A stretch of DNA of 64,000 nt from Pseudomonadota bacterium (GCA_023389105.1 JAEWEY010000004.1:790226-854225); one strand, 5' to 3'. Positions 41,557 through 50,541 are shown, counted from the stretch's first letter. Notes: generated from the letters alone by a model not told the origin. A program made the numbers and translations.

Positions 41557-42463
41557 GGTCTGGCGCCGCATCGACGTCGATCGCGATCAGGTCCATCGAC
41601 ACGCGTCCGATCACCGGTAGCGCGAACTCACCCGCGAAGGCGGACCCATGCGACGAGAAACCGCACTGATAGCCATCGGCATAGCCGATGTTCAGGATGG
41701 CGGCCTCGGTGTCACGCTCGGCAATGAAGGTCGCGCCGTAGCCGCAACTCTCGCCCGCAGGGATCATGCGCCGCTGCACGATCTGGGCCTCGACGCGCGC
41801 AACTTGGCGGATGTTCCCTTCCGCCTCGGCGCGCGGAATTCCGCCATAGAGCGCCAGACCTGGCCGAACGAGATCGAAGCTATAGTCGCGTCCCAGACAG
41901 GTGCCGGCGCTGTTCGCAAAGCTGTAGCGTCTCGCACAAACGGCAGCCGCGACCGTACGAAATCGTTCAAGCTGCATGCCGTTCATCGCGCTGTCCTCGT
42001 CAGCGCAGGCGAGATGGCTGTGCAGCGTGTCGATGTTCAGCCCGTCGAGCAGGCCGATCTCGGTCGGCCGCAGTCCCAGCCGGTTCATGCCCGTGTCGAT
42101 CATCACATCGCACGACCGCCGGCCGGCGACTTCCTTCCAACGTGCGACCTGCCTTGCCGTGTTGAGGCAGGGCCGCGCGCCTAGTCGAAGGGCGGCTTCG
42201 ACGTCGTCAGGCCCAACGCCGTGAAGCACGACCAGCCCTGCACCCGCGGGTAGCGCGCCCAGGGCCTCAGCTTCCGCCCAGGTCGAAACGAAGAAGTCAC
42301 GGCATCCGGCTTCGCTGAGCGCCGCAAACGCCTGTTTGGCGCCCAGCCCGTAACTGTCCGCCTTGACCGCTGCCCCGGTCGCCACCCCCGAACGCTCGGC
42401 CAGCCAGCGCCAGTTCGCCTGAATGGCGGTCCGGTCGATGGTTAGGCGCAGCGGGCGATGCAT
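41435..42463 (-). CDS. alr: Alanine racemase
   Basis: Alr (342 residues) interconverts L- and D-alanine for peptidoglycan. The PLP lysine is Lys34 in VKADSYGLG (VKADAYG in most), and the second catalytic residue lies in SCGYGATFIA. HLACADED and the C-terminal DLIAIDVDA are usual blocks. It is convergent with nth and overlaps its tail by 122 nt; which gene's end is canonical is discussed under findings. The C-terminus ends in NRFERRWI, normal for the family. Confidence 0.93.
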   Translation of the reverse strand: MHRPLRLTIDRTAIQANWRWLAERSGVATGAAVKADSYGLGAKQAFAALSEAGCRDFFVSTWAEAEALGALPAGAGLVVLHGVGPDDVEAALRLGARPCLNTARQVARWKEVAGRRSCDVMIDTGMNRLGLRPTEIGLLDGLNIDTLHSHLACADEDSAMNGMQLERFRTVAAAVCARRYSFANSAGTCLGRDYSFDLVRPGLALYGGIPRAEAEGNIRQVARVEAQIVQRRMIPAGESCGYGATFIAERDTEAAILNIGYADGYQCGFSSHGSAFAGEFALPVIGRVSMDLIAIDVDAAPDLREGDWVEIDYDLPSASRQSRLSQYELLTTLGNRFERRWI

Positions 42464-42487
42464 GGCGTCGCCGTAACGGCGCGGCCG

Positions 42488-42856
42488 TCAGGCGTCGAGG
42501 TTCGCCTTGGCCTGTTCCCAGTTCGCTCCGTCGAACGTTTCGATCGCCAGTTCCGGCATCTGATCGAGGCAATGGGCATTCACACTCCACGCCTCCGGGT
42601 GCGAACGCGGTTGGTAGAAGCTTTTTACGCCACAAAGCCTGCAAAACAGATGTTCCGCAGTGCCCGTGCCGAAGCGATAGCTGGTGAGCGCGTCGCGTCC
42701 GGTGAGCAGATCGAACTCCTCGTGCGGGACGATCACGTGCAGGAAGCCGGTCATCCGGCAAATCGAGCAATTGCAGTCGAGCGCGGGGACGGGCTCATCG
42801 CCAATATTGGCGGAGAATCGCACCGCGCCGCAATGACATCCCCCTTCGACCTTCAT
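42488..42856 (-). CDS. GFA family protein (glutathione-dependent formaldehyde-activating-like)
   Basis: This 122-residue protein has the GFA zinc-binding fold: GGCHCGAVRF, CNCSICRMTGF, and LFCRLCGVKSFY supply the cysteine ligands. Only some GFA members are linked to formaldehyde; the function of this one is unknown. ATG 42856 is chosen from homologue starts, with GTG 42889 as an upstream alternative. It lies downstream of the UrcA gene on the same strand. Confidence 0.85.
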   Translation of the reverse strand: MKVEGGCHCGAVRFSANIGDEPVPALDCNCSICRMTGFLHVIVPHEEFDLLTGRDALTSYRFGTGTAEHLFCRLCGVKSFYQPRSHPEAWSVNAHCLDQMPELAIETFDGANWEQAKANLDA

Positions 42857-42938
42857 CCCTTGCCGGTAGGACGGCGGCCCACCTCGCACAAGAAAACCGC
42901 GCCGGGGGAGCCAGCGCGGCCTTTCGCCTTAAACGTAA

Positions 42939-43268
42939 TCAGCGTGCCGCAACCACCGCTATAGGCGCACCGCGGCCCGCCAGCTGCGATCCATCGTTCC
43001 GCGCCTTGGCGAGCACATTCGCCCGGCATGCCCGAACCTGGTTCGAGCCCACGAGGTCGGCACTCGAAGCCGTACCACATACTTCGGTTGCCGCATTGAC
43101 CAGCCGGTGATCGAGCGCCGCACGTCCTGACTGGCTGTTGAGGTCGAGGTCAGCCGTCCGCACAATGCTGACGTTTTCGAGCGGGTGTGCGGCCAAGGCG
43201 GGCGCACCCTTGATGACACCTGCGGTGATCAGAAATGCCGTCATGGCGATTTTGAAGCTCTTCATCAT
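42939..43268 (-). CDS. UrcA family protein
   Basis: This 109-residue exported protein has a signal peptide (MMKSFKIAMTAFLITAGVIKGAPALAA) and the UrcA family mature domain: VRTADLDLNSQSGRAALDHRLVNAATEVCG, with a second cysteine in VRACRANVLAKA that probably pairs with the first. The family is common in sphingomonads and caulobacters, with no established function. It is divergent from the LysR gene. Confidence 0.87.
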   Translation of the reverse strand: MMKSFKIAMTAFLITAGVIKGAPALAAHPLENVSIVRTADLDLNSQSGRAALDHRLVNAATEVCGTASSADLVGSNQVRACRANVLAKARNDGSQLAGRGAPIAVVAAR

Positions 43269-43335
43269 GTCGCTTCCCCTTCGTTCGAGGACCGGACATC
43301 CCGGCGCGACCGTTCAATTAGTATCAAATCGCAAC

Positions 43336-43364
43336 TTACGTGAGCCACGAGTTCGTGCTATCAT
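43336..43364 (+). promoter_or_regulatory. Candidate LysR-gene promoter with a palindrome in the spacer
   Basis: TTACGT (43336-43341) and TATCAT (43359-43364) are 17 nt apart. The spacer holds the inverted repeat CACGA-GT-TCGTG (43346-43357), well placed for autorepression by the LysR regulator that starts at 43416. The -35 box is weak. Confidence 0.4.
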
Positions 43365-43382
43365 TCCGCATATCTGCAGAAC

Positions 43383-43399
43383 CGCCGCGTCACGCGGCG
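43383..43399 (+). other. 5' UTR stem-loop ahead of the LysR gene
   Basis: CGCCGCG pairs with CGCGGCG around a TCA loop. It ends 6 nt before the AGGGG ribosome-binding site (43406-43410), so it could affect translation. Confidence 0.35.
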
Positions 43400-43415
43400 C
43401 GCTAAAGGGGCGCGA

Positions 43416-44327
43416 ATGTTCGACTGGAATGACATTCGCTATTTCATCGCGGTTGCGCGCGAAGGCAGCACGCTCAAGGCTGGCTACTCACTGCGCGTAA
43501 GCCAGACGACGGTCGCCCGGCGCATCGCGGCATTGGAGGCCGCCCTCGGGGTCGCCCTGTTCGACAAAAGGCAGGCCGGCTACGCGCTGGCGCCGATCGG
43601 GCACAGCTTGCTCGAGAGCGCCGACAATATGGGCGACGCCGCCCGATTGTTCGAAGATGCCGCGGCGGCGCATTCCCGTGAGCTTCGCGGGACCGTGAAG
43701 ATCACGACCGAGGAAGTGTACGCCATCACCCTCCTGACCCCGATGCTGCGGGAGCTGCACGAGGCCTATCCCGAGATCATGATCGAGCTCGACACCAGCC
43801 AGAAGGTTCGCGACCTCGGCGCGGGCGAAGCCGATATTTCCCTTCGCAGCACCAAAAGCTCAGGCCAGCCAGCGGGCCTGGTCGGCCGGCAGCTCTGTGT
43901 CGACAGCTGGGCGCTCTACTGCAGCCGCGACTACGCCGCGCGTCACGGCGTGCCTCGAACGGCGCAGGAGCTCCGCAAGCATAGCTTCATCGGGGGCGGC
44001 GGTGGCAATCTCTGGATCCACTATCAGGCCTGGCTCAAGGCGCTGGGGCTGGAGCAGCAGGTGGCGATGCACCACGCCAGCTCTGGCGGGCTGTTGTCGG
44101 GGATCCGCTCCGGTTTCGGCATCGCGGTCCTGCCTTGCATCTCCGCCGACGCCGATCCCGACCTGATCCGTTGCCTGCCGCCCCGCGACGACCACGACCG
44201 CGTCCTTTGGCTCTTCACGCATGAACGCGTGCGCCACTCCCGCCCGGTCCGCACCGTCGTCGACTTCCTCTACGAGCGCTTGAGCCGCCACATCCGCATG
44301 CTGCAGGCGCAGCGCGAGGCCGCCTAG
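43416..44327 (+). CDS. LysR family transcriptional regulator
   Basis: This 303-residue regulator has the LysR N-terminal helix-turn-helix (FDWNDIRYFIAVAREGSTLKAGYSLRVSQTTVARRIAALEAALGVALFDK) and a periplasmic-binding-protein-like effector domain from about residue 90. AGGGG is 5 nt upstream of ATG 43416. Its target is unknown; the convergent amine oxidase gene overlaps its end by 4 nt, and the divergent UrcA gene is the other candidate. Confidence 0.92.
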   Translation: MFDWNDIRYFIAVAREGSTLKAGYSLRVSQTTVARRIAALEAALGVALFDKRQAGYALAPIGHSLLESADNMGDAARLFEDAAAAHSRELRGTVKITTEEVYAITLLTPMLRELHEAYPEIMIELDTSQKVRDLGAGEADISLRSTKSSGQPAGLVGRQLCVDSWALYCSRDYAARHGVPRTAQELRKHSFIGGGGGNLWIHYQAWLKALGLEQQVAMHHASSGGLLSGIRSGFGIAVLPCISADADPDLIRCLPPRDDHDRVLWLFTHERVRHSRPVRTVVDFLYERLSRHIRMLQAQREAA

Positions 44328-45538
44328 CCGTAAAGCCGCCTGACGGCGGCCTTGCCGCTGTCGAACGCTCCGTGCGCCGTCGAATAGGCGGTGGCCGAGG
44401 TCGCTTCTCCAGCAAACCCGATCCAGTCGTCCCCAGCTTCAGCGAGCCTTGCCCGCATGTCGGCCTTTCCAGGCTGCGCATGACTATAGCTGCCGAGCGC
44501 GAGCGGCTCCTGACCCCAATTAGAGCGTCTTACGAAGCGCAGACGCTTCCGCATCCCACTACCGAGCAGAGCGGTAAGCTCGTCAATCGCAAACGCGGCC
44601 GCGTCCTCGTCTGTCAATTTCTCGAGCGCACGGGCCCCCAGGCCGCCGTAGAAAGCCTCGACCACCGGCATGCCCATCGGGTGCAGCGTGTAGCTCCCCG
44701 TCTCCGCGCTGAAGGGATTACCAGCGAGGTGGGCGCTGTGGGCAAATTCCTCAGCGCCATCCAATTCCAAGAACAACTTGTCGGCCAGCCCCAGCGGCAG
44801 CGCCTCCGCGGCTTCGAACAGGCCTTCGAGAGGCGGATCGAACCTCAGCCGGTCCAACACTGATGTCGGCACGGTCACGATCACCTTGTCGCAGGACAGC
44901 GTGCCTTCGATCGTGCTGATCTGGACCGCATCCCGCATCCGGCTGATCGCAGTCACCCTCGTTGCCAGCCGATGATCGCACTCCGCGCCGAGCGCGGAGA
45001 TCAACGCGCCATATCCACCGGGCAGCCGCCAATTATGCATGCTCGCCGCATCGTCATAAGCCAGCCAATCGGCGACCGACACTTCGTCGAGGGGCGCCCC
45101 ATTTAGATAGCCGCTGATGGAATCTAGCCACGGCTTCCACGGATTATCGGCGTCGACCGCATCCGACGCGCGGTCGCTCGTCGGCGGTGCCTCCGCCATG
45201 CGGCTCTCAAGCTGTTCGTATGCCGCACTCGCCTCTGCCTGGTCCGCAGGCGTGAAACCAAGGTTGCGATATTGCGAGAACCAGTGGGTCGCGCCCCGGT
45301 TCACTGTCCTGCCCAACCGCTCCGCTTCCGCGCGCAAGCTGTTCTGCTCGGCGGAATGGAGCCAGGTGCAGCCAAGATCGAGGAGGTAACCTTTCCACGC
45401 AATAGTGTGTCCGCGTCCGCCGAGCCGATTGCCCGCTTCCAGGATCAGCGCGTCGATCCCTCGCGCCTTCGCCTCCAGTGCGGCTCCAATCCCTGCCGCG
45501 CCCCCGCCGACGATGACGAGGCCGCGATGCTGGCTCAC
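44324..45538 (-). CDS. FAD-dependent amine oxidase
   Basis: This 404-residue flavin monoamine oxidase-like enzyme has VIVGGGAAGIGAALEAKARGIDALILEAGNRLGGRGHTI at the N-terminus (FAD and GG doublet motifs) and GFAGEATSATAYSTAHGAFDSGKAA at the C-terminus. The substrate is not known. Its GTG start overlaps the glmS stop by 4 nt, so it is co-translated with glmS, an unexpected pairing. Confidence 0.87.
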   Translation of the reverse strand: MSQHRGLVIVGGGAAGIGAALEAKARGIDALILEAGNRLGGRGHTIAWKGYLLDLGCTWLHSAEQNSLRAEAERLGRTVNRGATHWFSQYRNLGFTPADQAEASAAYEQLESRMAEAPPTSDRASDAVDADNPWKPWLDSISGYLNGAPLDEVSVADWLAYDDAASMHNWRLPGGYGALISALGAECDHRLATRVTAISRMRDAVQISTIEGTLSCDKVIVTVPTSVLDRLRFDPPLEGLFEAAEALPLGLADKLFLELDGAEEFAHSAHLAGNPFSAETGSYTLHPMGMPVVEAFYGGLGARALEKLTDEDAAAFAIDELTALLGSGMRKRLRFVRRSNWGQEPLALGSYSHAQPGKADMRARLAEAGDDWIGFAGEATSATAYSTAHGAFDSGKAAVRRLYG

Positions 45539-47358
45539 TCGACGGTCACGCTCTTTGCCAGGTTGCGCGGCTGGTCGACGTCCGTGCCTTTGAGGACGGC
45601 GACATGGTAGGCCAGCAACTGCACCGGCACCGCGTAAACGAGCGGCGCGATGAGCGGGTGGACCTGCGGCATCTCGATGGTCGCCATGCAGCCCTCGCCC
45701 GCCTCGGCAATTCCTTTGGCGTCGCTGATGAGCACGATCTTGCCGCCTCGAGCCCGGACCTCCTGCATGTTGCTGACGGTCTTCTCGAACAGCGGCCCTG
45801 ACGGGGCGAGGACGATGACCGGCACATTGTCATCGATCAGCGCGATCGGCCCGTGCTTCATCTCGCCGGCGGCATAGCCCTCGGCGTGAATGTAGCTGAT
45901 CTCCTTGAGCTTGAGCGCACCTTCGAGCGCCATCGGATATTCGGGCCCACGGCCCAGATAGAGAACGTCGCGCGCCGGCACGACCAGGTGCGCCATCGAG
46001 GCAATTTCGTCGTCGTGGTCCAGCGCGGCATTCATCGCCGCAGGCGCTTCCTGCAGATGTCCGACAATCGCCGCTTCGTCCTCAGGCGTCAGCCGCCCCT
46101 TGGCGCGTGCCAAATTCGCTGCCAGCGCCGCCAGGACGGCTAGCTGACAGGTGAATGCCTTGGTGGAGGCGACACCGATCTCTGGGCCTGCATGCGTTGG
46201 GAGCAGCAGGTCCGCTTCGCGCGCCATCGAGCTGGTCGGCACGTTGACGACGACGGCGATGCGCTGCTGCTCAGCCCGCGCGTGGCGAAGCGCGGCCAGC
46301 GTATCCGCCGTCTCGCCCGACTGGCTGATGAAGAGCGCCAGCCCGCCAGCCTCGAGCACCGGCTCACGGTATCGGAACTCGCTTGCGACATCGATGTCGA
46401 CGGGCACGCGCGCGAAATGCTCGATCCAATATTTGGCGACCAATCCCGCGTAGAAACTCGTCCCGCAGGCGACGATGGTCACCCGGTTGACGCTTGCAAG
46501 ATCTAGGTCGCCTACCGGCAACGCCACCTGGCCCTCGAATGGCCGCACGTAGCTCTGGAGAGTCTGAGCGACCACGATCGGCTGCTCGAAGATCTCCTTC
46601 TGCATGTAATGGCGATAGTTGCCCTTCTCGACGGGAGCGGACGATGCGCCGGACTCAACGATCTCCCGCTCGACCGGACGATTCTCCCGGTCAAAAATTT
46701 CGATCCGGTCGCGGCGGATGACCGCCCAGTCGCCTTCGTCCAAGTAAGCGATTTTTTGCGTCCAAGGCGCGACGGCAAGCGCGTCCGATCCGAGGTAATT
46801 CTCGTCTTCGCCGTAACCGACCGTCAGCGGTGCCCCCATGCGCGCACCGATGATCAGGTCTGGGTGATCGCGGAACAGGATGGCGATGGCGAAGGCGCCG
46901 ATCAGTCGTGGCAGAACTGTCGCGACCGCGTCCTGCGGCGCTGCCCCGCCTTCGACTTCGCGTGCGATGAGGTGGCCCACGACCTCAGTGTCGGTCTCGC
47001 TCTCAAACTTCCGCCCTTCGGCGATCAGTTCGTCGCGCAGCGGCTTGAAATTCTCGATGATGCCGTTGTGAACCAGCGAGATCGGCCCGACGATGTGGGG
47101 GTGGGCATTGCTGACGGTCGGCGCGCCATGAGTCGCCCAGCGCGTATGAGCGATGCCGGTCGTGCCATGCAACGGCGCTTCGGCCAATTCCCGTGCCAGA
47201 TTGTCGAGCTTGCCCTCGGCGCGCCGCCGCTCGAGCTTGCCGTGGTTGATCGTGCAGATCCCCGCGGAATCGTAACCGCGATATTCCAACCGCTTCAGCC
47301 CGTCATAAAGGCGCTGCGCGACGTCGCGATTGCCGACAATTCCAACGATACCGCACAT
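45535..47358 (-). CDS. glmS: Glutamine-fructose-6-phosphate aminotransferase
   Basis: GlmS (607 residues) makes glucosamine-6-phosphate, the first step to UDP-GlcNAc. The N-terminal nucleophile is Cys2 (MCGIVGIVG), exposed by Met removal; HTRWATHG and the two SIS domains (CGTSFYAGLVAKYWIE, SQSGETADTLAALRHA) follow, ending in the usual LAKSVTVE. The message leads the amine oxidase gene by a 4-nt overlap. AAAGGA lies about 11 nt upstream of ATG 47358. glmU is 1.1 kb away on the same strand. Confidence 0.97.
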   Translation of the reverse strand: MCGIVGIVGNRDVAQRLYDGLKRLEYRGYDSAGICTINHGKLERRRAEGKLDNLARELAEAPLHGTTGIAHTRWATHGAPTVSNAHPHIVGPISLVHNGIIENFKPLRDELIAEGRKFESETDTEVVGHLIAREVEGGAAPQDAVATVLPRLIGAFAIAILFRDHPDLIIGARMGAPLTVGYGEDENYLGSDALAVAPWTQKIAYLDEGDWAVIRRDRIEIFDRENRPVEREIVESGASSAPVEKGNYRHYMQKEIFEQPIVVAQTLQSYVRPFEGQVALPVGDLDLASVNRVTIVACGTSFYAGLVAKYWIEHFARVPVDIDVASEFRYREPVLEAGGLALFISQSGETADTLAALRHARAEQQRIAVVVNVPTSSMAREADLLLPTHAGPEIGVASTKAFTCQLAVLAALAANLARAKGRLTPEDEAAIVGHLQEAPAAMNAALDHDDEIASMAHLVVPARDVLYLGRGPEYPMALEGALKLKEISYIHAEGYAAGEMKHGPIALIDDNVPVIVLAPSGPLFEKTVSNMQEVRARGGKIVLISDAKGIAEAGEGCMATIEMPQVHPLIAPLVYAVPVQLLAYHVAVLKGTDVDQPRNLAKSVTVE

Positions 47359-47373
47359 GATACTGCCGATCCT

Positions 47374-47401
47374 TTGAACGCACGTGTGGCCGCGCTATGC
47401 A
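47374..47401 (+). promoter_or_regulatory. Candidate promoter of the lipoprotein peptidase gene
   Basis: TTGAAC (47374-47379) and TATGCA (47396-47401) are 16 nt apart. The site lies in the 83-nt gap shared with the divergent glmS gene. Confidence 0.3.
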
Positions 47402-47441
47402 ATATCCCGGCAAAGGGGAATAGCGCGGCAAGGGGGATTTA

Positions 47442-48488
47442 ATGCGGCGGTCATTTATCGGCTTCGTCAGCCTCGGTCTGCTCCTGTCGACGGCTGCGTG
47501 CCGCGTTGCGACAGTCGAGCAGTCGAAGAGTGGTCCAGCCGCTCCGCCAGCCAGCTATTTCGACAACAGCGGCCATCCCGACGCCTGGAGCGGCGGTGCG
47601 CGCAAGATCCCGATCACAACGCCGAAGGGACCACATCAGGTCTGGATCAAGCGGGTCGGCAACAATCCGAAGCTGAAGCTCCTGTTGCTCACCGGCGGGC
47701 CCGGCCTTTCCCACGCCTATCTGGAGGTCATGGACAGCTACCTCCCGGCCGAAGGCGTCGAATATTATCATTATGACCAGCTGGAAACCGGCGCGAGCGA
47801 CCGGCCAAACGATCCAGACCTGTGGACGCTGCCCCGCTACGTCGATGAGGTTGATCAGGTCCGCAAGGCGATCGGCGGCGACAAAAGCAATTTCTGCGTG
47901 CTCGGCCATAGCTGGGGCGGAATGCTGGCGATGGAATATGCGCTTGCGCACCAAGATCAGATGAAGTGCCTGATCATCTCCAACATGATGGCATCCATCC
48001 CCGCCTATAACGCCTACGCCACAAAGGTTCTCGAGCCCAAGATGGACCAGGCGGTGCTTAAGCAGATCCTGGACATGGAGAAGACCGGCAAGACCGAGCA
48101 ACCGCAGTACATGAGCCTGCTGGTGCCCAATTGGTACGAGCAGCACATCTTGCGCCGTCCGGCAGCGCAATGGCCCGAGCCCGTCATGCGCGCGGCCGAG
48201 AACATGAACAGAAAGTTCTACGTCACCATGCAGGGTCCGAGCGAAATGGGCGCGAGCGGGCGGCTGGTGAACTGGGACCGCTTCAATGACCTCAAGCGCA
48301 TCCAGGTGCCGACCCTGGTGATTTCCGGCAAGTACGACACGATGGACCCTGCCTACATGGCGGCGATGGCGAAGCAATTGCCGAAGGGCGAACTTGCCGC
48401 CACCAACGGCGGCCACATGGCTATGTACGACGATCAGCCGACTTATTTCGCGAAGCTGCTAGCTTTTCTGCGTAAGCTGAGGGGCTAG
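47442..48488 (+). CDS. Proline iminopeptidase-family hydrolase, lipoprotein
   Basis: This 348-residue alpha/beta hydrolase of the proline iminopeptidase type has an N-terminal lipobox (LSTAAC, Cys20), so it is probably anchored to a membrane. The oxyanion HGGPG-like LTGGPG, the nucleophile Ser157 in LGHSWGG, the aspartate in SGKYDTMDP and the histidine in NGGHMAM complete the triad. AAGGGGG precedes ATG 47442. It sits between divergent glmS and convergent glmU (4-nt overlap), a suggestive position for a peptidoglycan peptide or antibiotic hydrolase, which is inference. Confidence 0.88.
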   Translation: MRRSFIGFVSLGLLLSTAACRVATVEQSKSGPAAPPASYFDNSGHPDAWSGGARKIPITTPKGPHQVWIKRVGNNPKLKLLLLTGGPGLSHAYLEVMDSYLPAEGVEYYHYDQLETGASDRPNDPDLWTLPRYVDEVDQVRKAIGGDKSNFCVLGHSWGGMLAMEYALAHQDQMKCLIISNMMASIPAYNAYATKVLEPKMDQAVLKQILDMEKTGKTEQPQYMSLLVPNWYEQHILRRPAAQWPEPVMRAAENMNRKFYVTMQGPSEMGASGRLVNWDRFNDLKRIQVPTLVISGKYDTMDPAYMAAMAKQLPKGELAATNGGHMAMYDDQPTYFAKLLAFLRKLRG

Positions 48489-49840
48489 CCCGCCTTCTTT
48501 CGAATCATGCGCTCGCGGAAGCGTCGCGCCCAGTCGGCAATGCCGCGCTGCTCGCTGCGTTCAAGGGCCAGGCTGCCCGCTTCGACATCCTTGGTGATGA
48601 CGGAGCCCGCGCCGACGATTGCACCCTCGCCGATGCTGACCGGCGCAACCAGGGCGCTATTCGATCCGATGAACGCGTCTGCCCCGATCTCCGTGCGGTA
48701 CTTTCCGAAGCCGTCGTAGTTGCAGGTGATGGTGCCGGCGCCGATGTTCGCGCGGGCGCCCACGGTCGCGTCTCCGACGTACGTCAGGTGATTGACCTTC
48801 GCGCCCTCGGCAACGTCGGCTTTCTTCAGCTCGACGAAATTGCCGACCTTGGTTTTGGCGGCGAGACGCGTCCCGGGTCGGATGCGGACGAACGGGCCGA
48901 TGCTGGCCCTCGCCCCGATCGCTGCACCTTCGATGTGACTGAATGCATGGATCGTCGCACCGTCGGCGACCTCGACGCCCGGACCAAACACGACGTGTGG
49001 TTCGACAGTGACGTCGCGGCCGAGCCGCGTGTCGAACGCGAACCAAACGCTCTCCGGGTCGATCAAGGTCGCGCCCTCATCGAGCGCTTGCTCACGGCGC
49101 CGACGCTGCCATTCGAGCTCGAGATGCGCGAGCTCGGCGCGGCTGTTCACGCCGGCTGCCTCGTACGGGTCGCCTTCGATGACAACCGAGCTGCGGCCGT
49201 CATCCGCAGCCACAGCGACGATGTCCGGAAGGTAATATTCCCCGGCCGCATTGTCGTTGCCGATCTGGGCGAGCCATCGGAAGAGGTCGCGAGACCTGAC
49301 CGCCATCATGCCCGAGTTGCACAGGCGCACCGCCCGCTCTTCGTCCGTGGCGTCCTTATATTCGACCATCTTCGCGATTCTGTCGCCTTCGCCCAGGATA
49401 ATCCGGCCGTATTTCAGCGGATCCGCTGGCGAAGATGCCATGACCACGACGCCCGGCGCATCCTCGGCGTCTAGGCGGTCGAGCATGCGACGCAGGGTTG
49501 CGACTTCGACGAACGGGGTATCGCCGTAAAGAATGATGACCGGGCCATCGTAGTCCGCGAGCGCATCGGCGGCCTGTTGAACGGCATGACCGGTCCCTTT
49601 TTGCTCAGCCTGGACAGCGATCGTTACACCCCGGCCGGCGATCTCCGCCTCGACCTGATCGCGGCCTTTGCCAACGACCACGACGCGCCGATCCGCGCCA
49701 AGCGCGTCGACGCGGTCGAGCAAATGCAGGAGCATCGATCGGTTGGCGATCGGGTGAAGAACCTTGTGCGTGTCGGAACGCATCCGGGTCCCCTGCCCCG
49801 CGGCAAGGATAATGACGGCAAAACGGCGCTGGTCGGTCAT
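48485..49840 (-). CDS. glmU: Bifunctional GlmU (uridyltransferase/acetyltransferase)
   Basis: GlmU (451 residues) acetylates glucosamine-1-phosphate and then transfers UMP to make UDP-GlcNAc. The N-terminal uridyltransferase motif is LAAGQGTRMRSDTHKVLH, and the C-terminal part is a left-handed beta-helix of hexapeptide repeats (about 250-430), with the acetyl-CoA site around NCNYDGFGKYRTEIGADAF-like residues (TCNYDGFGKYRT). ATG 49840 is preferred over GTG 49861 from the family start. It is convergent with the lipoprotein peptidase gene. Confidence 0.96.
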   Translation of the reverse strand: MTDQRRFAVIILAAGQGTRMRSDTHKVLHPIANRSMLLHLLDRVDALGADRRVVVVGKGRDQVEAEIAGRGVTIAVQAEQKGTGHAVQQAADALADYDGPVIILYGDTPFVEVATLRRMLDRLDAEDAPGVVVMASSPADPLKYGRIILGEGDRIAKMVEYKDATDEERAVRLCNSGMMAVRSRDLFRWLAQIGNDNAAGEYYLPDIVAVAADDGRSSVVIEGDPYEAAGVNSRAELAHLELEWQRRRREQALDEGATLIDPESVWFAFDTRLGRDVTVEPHVVFGPGVEVADGATIHAFSHIEGAAIGARASIGPFVRIRPGTRLAAKTKVGNFVELKKADVAEGAKVNHLTYVGDATVGARANIGAGTITCNYDGFGKYRTEIGADAFIGSNSALVAPVSIGEGAIVGAGSVITKDVEAGSLALERSEQRGIADWARRFRERMIRKKAG

Positions 49841-49885
49841 CCTCGCGCCATGACATGGCACATTGTTGAGCGCCAGTAGCGCCGT

Positions 49886-50302
49886 TTAGAAGTCGCTGTA
49901 CGCCTCGTTTCCGACGAAGCCGAAGCGAGCCACGTGCTCACGCTTGATCACCGCAAGCACCCGGTCGACGATCTCGTACCGCGCTTCGGCCGCAGGCCGC
50001 AGGTGCAACTCCGGCAAAACCGGCAGGCGCTGCGACGCCGCGACGAGCGAGCGAAGCTGCTCGAGGTTGACGGTCTGTCCATTCCAGCGGACTGCGTCAT
50101 CCGACGCGATCGCCACCTCGTTCGCGAAAGGGTTGACGTCCGGGCAGCCGATGCAGGCCGCCGGCAAGTCGAGCTTCACGGCGTGGGTTTGCAAGGGAAT
50201 GGTGATCACGAACATGATCAGCAGAACGAGCAGCACGTCGATCAACGGCGTGACGTTCATTTCGACCATCGGCTGCGGCTCAATCGGGAGTGTAGTGCGC
50301 AT
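49886..50302 (-). CDS. exbD: ExbD/TolR family protein (third paralogue)
   Basis: This 138-residue proton-channel subunit has one transmembrane helix with the conserved aspartate (VTPLIDVLLVLLIMFVITIPL) and a periplasmic TolR-like domain. It resembles the 144-residue paralogue at 50594, but carries a CIGCPD motif (C-x2-C) in the linker where the other has QNQQNNPPPP. AAAGGAG precedes ATG 50302. A terminator lies 72-97 nt upstream, so it needs its own promoter or regulated read-through. Confidence 0.9.
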   Translation of the reverse strand: MRTTLPIEPQPMVEMNVTPLIDVLLVLLIMFVITIPLQTHAVKLDLPAACIGCPDVNPFANEVAIASDDAVRWNGQTVNLEQLRSLVAASQRLPVLPELHLRPAAEARYEIVDRVLAVIKREHVARFGFVGNEAYSDF

Positions 50303-50373
50303 ACGACGACTCCTTTCGATGTGATATCATCTCATCGATCGTGGTTTTGCGCAATGAGCCGTACAAACAAAAA

Positions 50374-50399
50374 GGGCGACCCGTCGTGACAGGTCGCCC
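50374..50399 (-). terminator. Intrinsic terminator 72 nt upstream of the third exbD
   Basis: Minus strand: GGGCGACC pairs with GGTCGCCC across a 10-nt loop, followed by TTTTTGTTTG. It is a strong rho-independent terminator placed just before an exbD start. Confidence 0.72.
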
Positions 50400-50460
50400 T
50401 TAAAACGCACCGCGAAGGGGGTTGCGGCGTGATGGCCTAACTTTCGTTAGGGCCGAAACT
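50374..50460 (-). ncRNA. Candidate small RNA or attenuator leader ahead of exbD
   Basis: Between two terminators the minus strand can fold into a GNRA-capped hairpin (CCTAAC-GAAA-GTTAGG, 50436-50451) followed by a linker and the terminator at 50374-50399. This is the shape of a small RNA of about 80-90 nt or of a transcription attenuator. A weak upstream promoter (TTGATT 17 nt before CTAGGG) is possible. I know no family that matches. Confidence 0.3.
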
Positions 50461-50541
50461 CCCTAGGCCGGTCCTTCCGGGTGAATCAACCCCACACTTC
50501 GCTGAATCGACGAACGGCGGAGCGACGTCGATGAAATGAAA

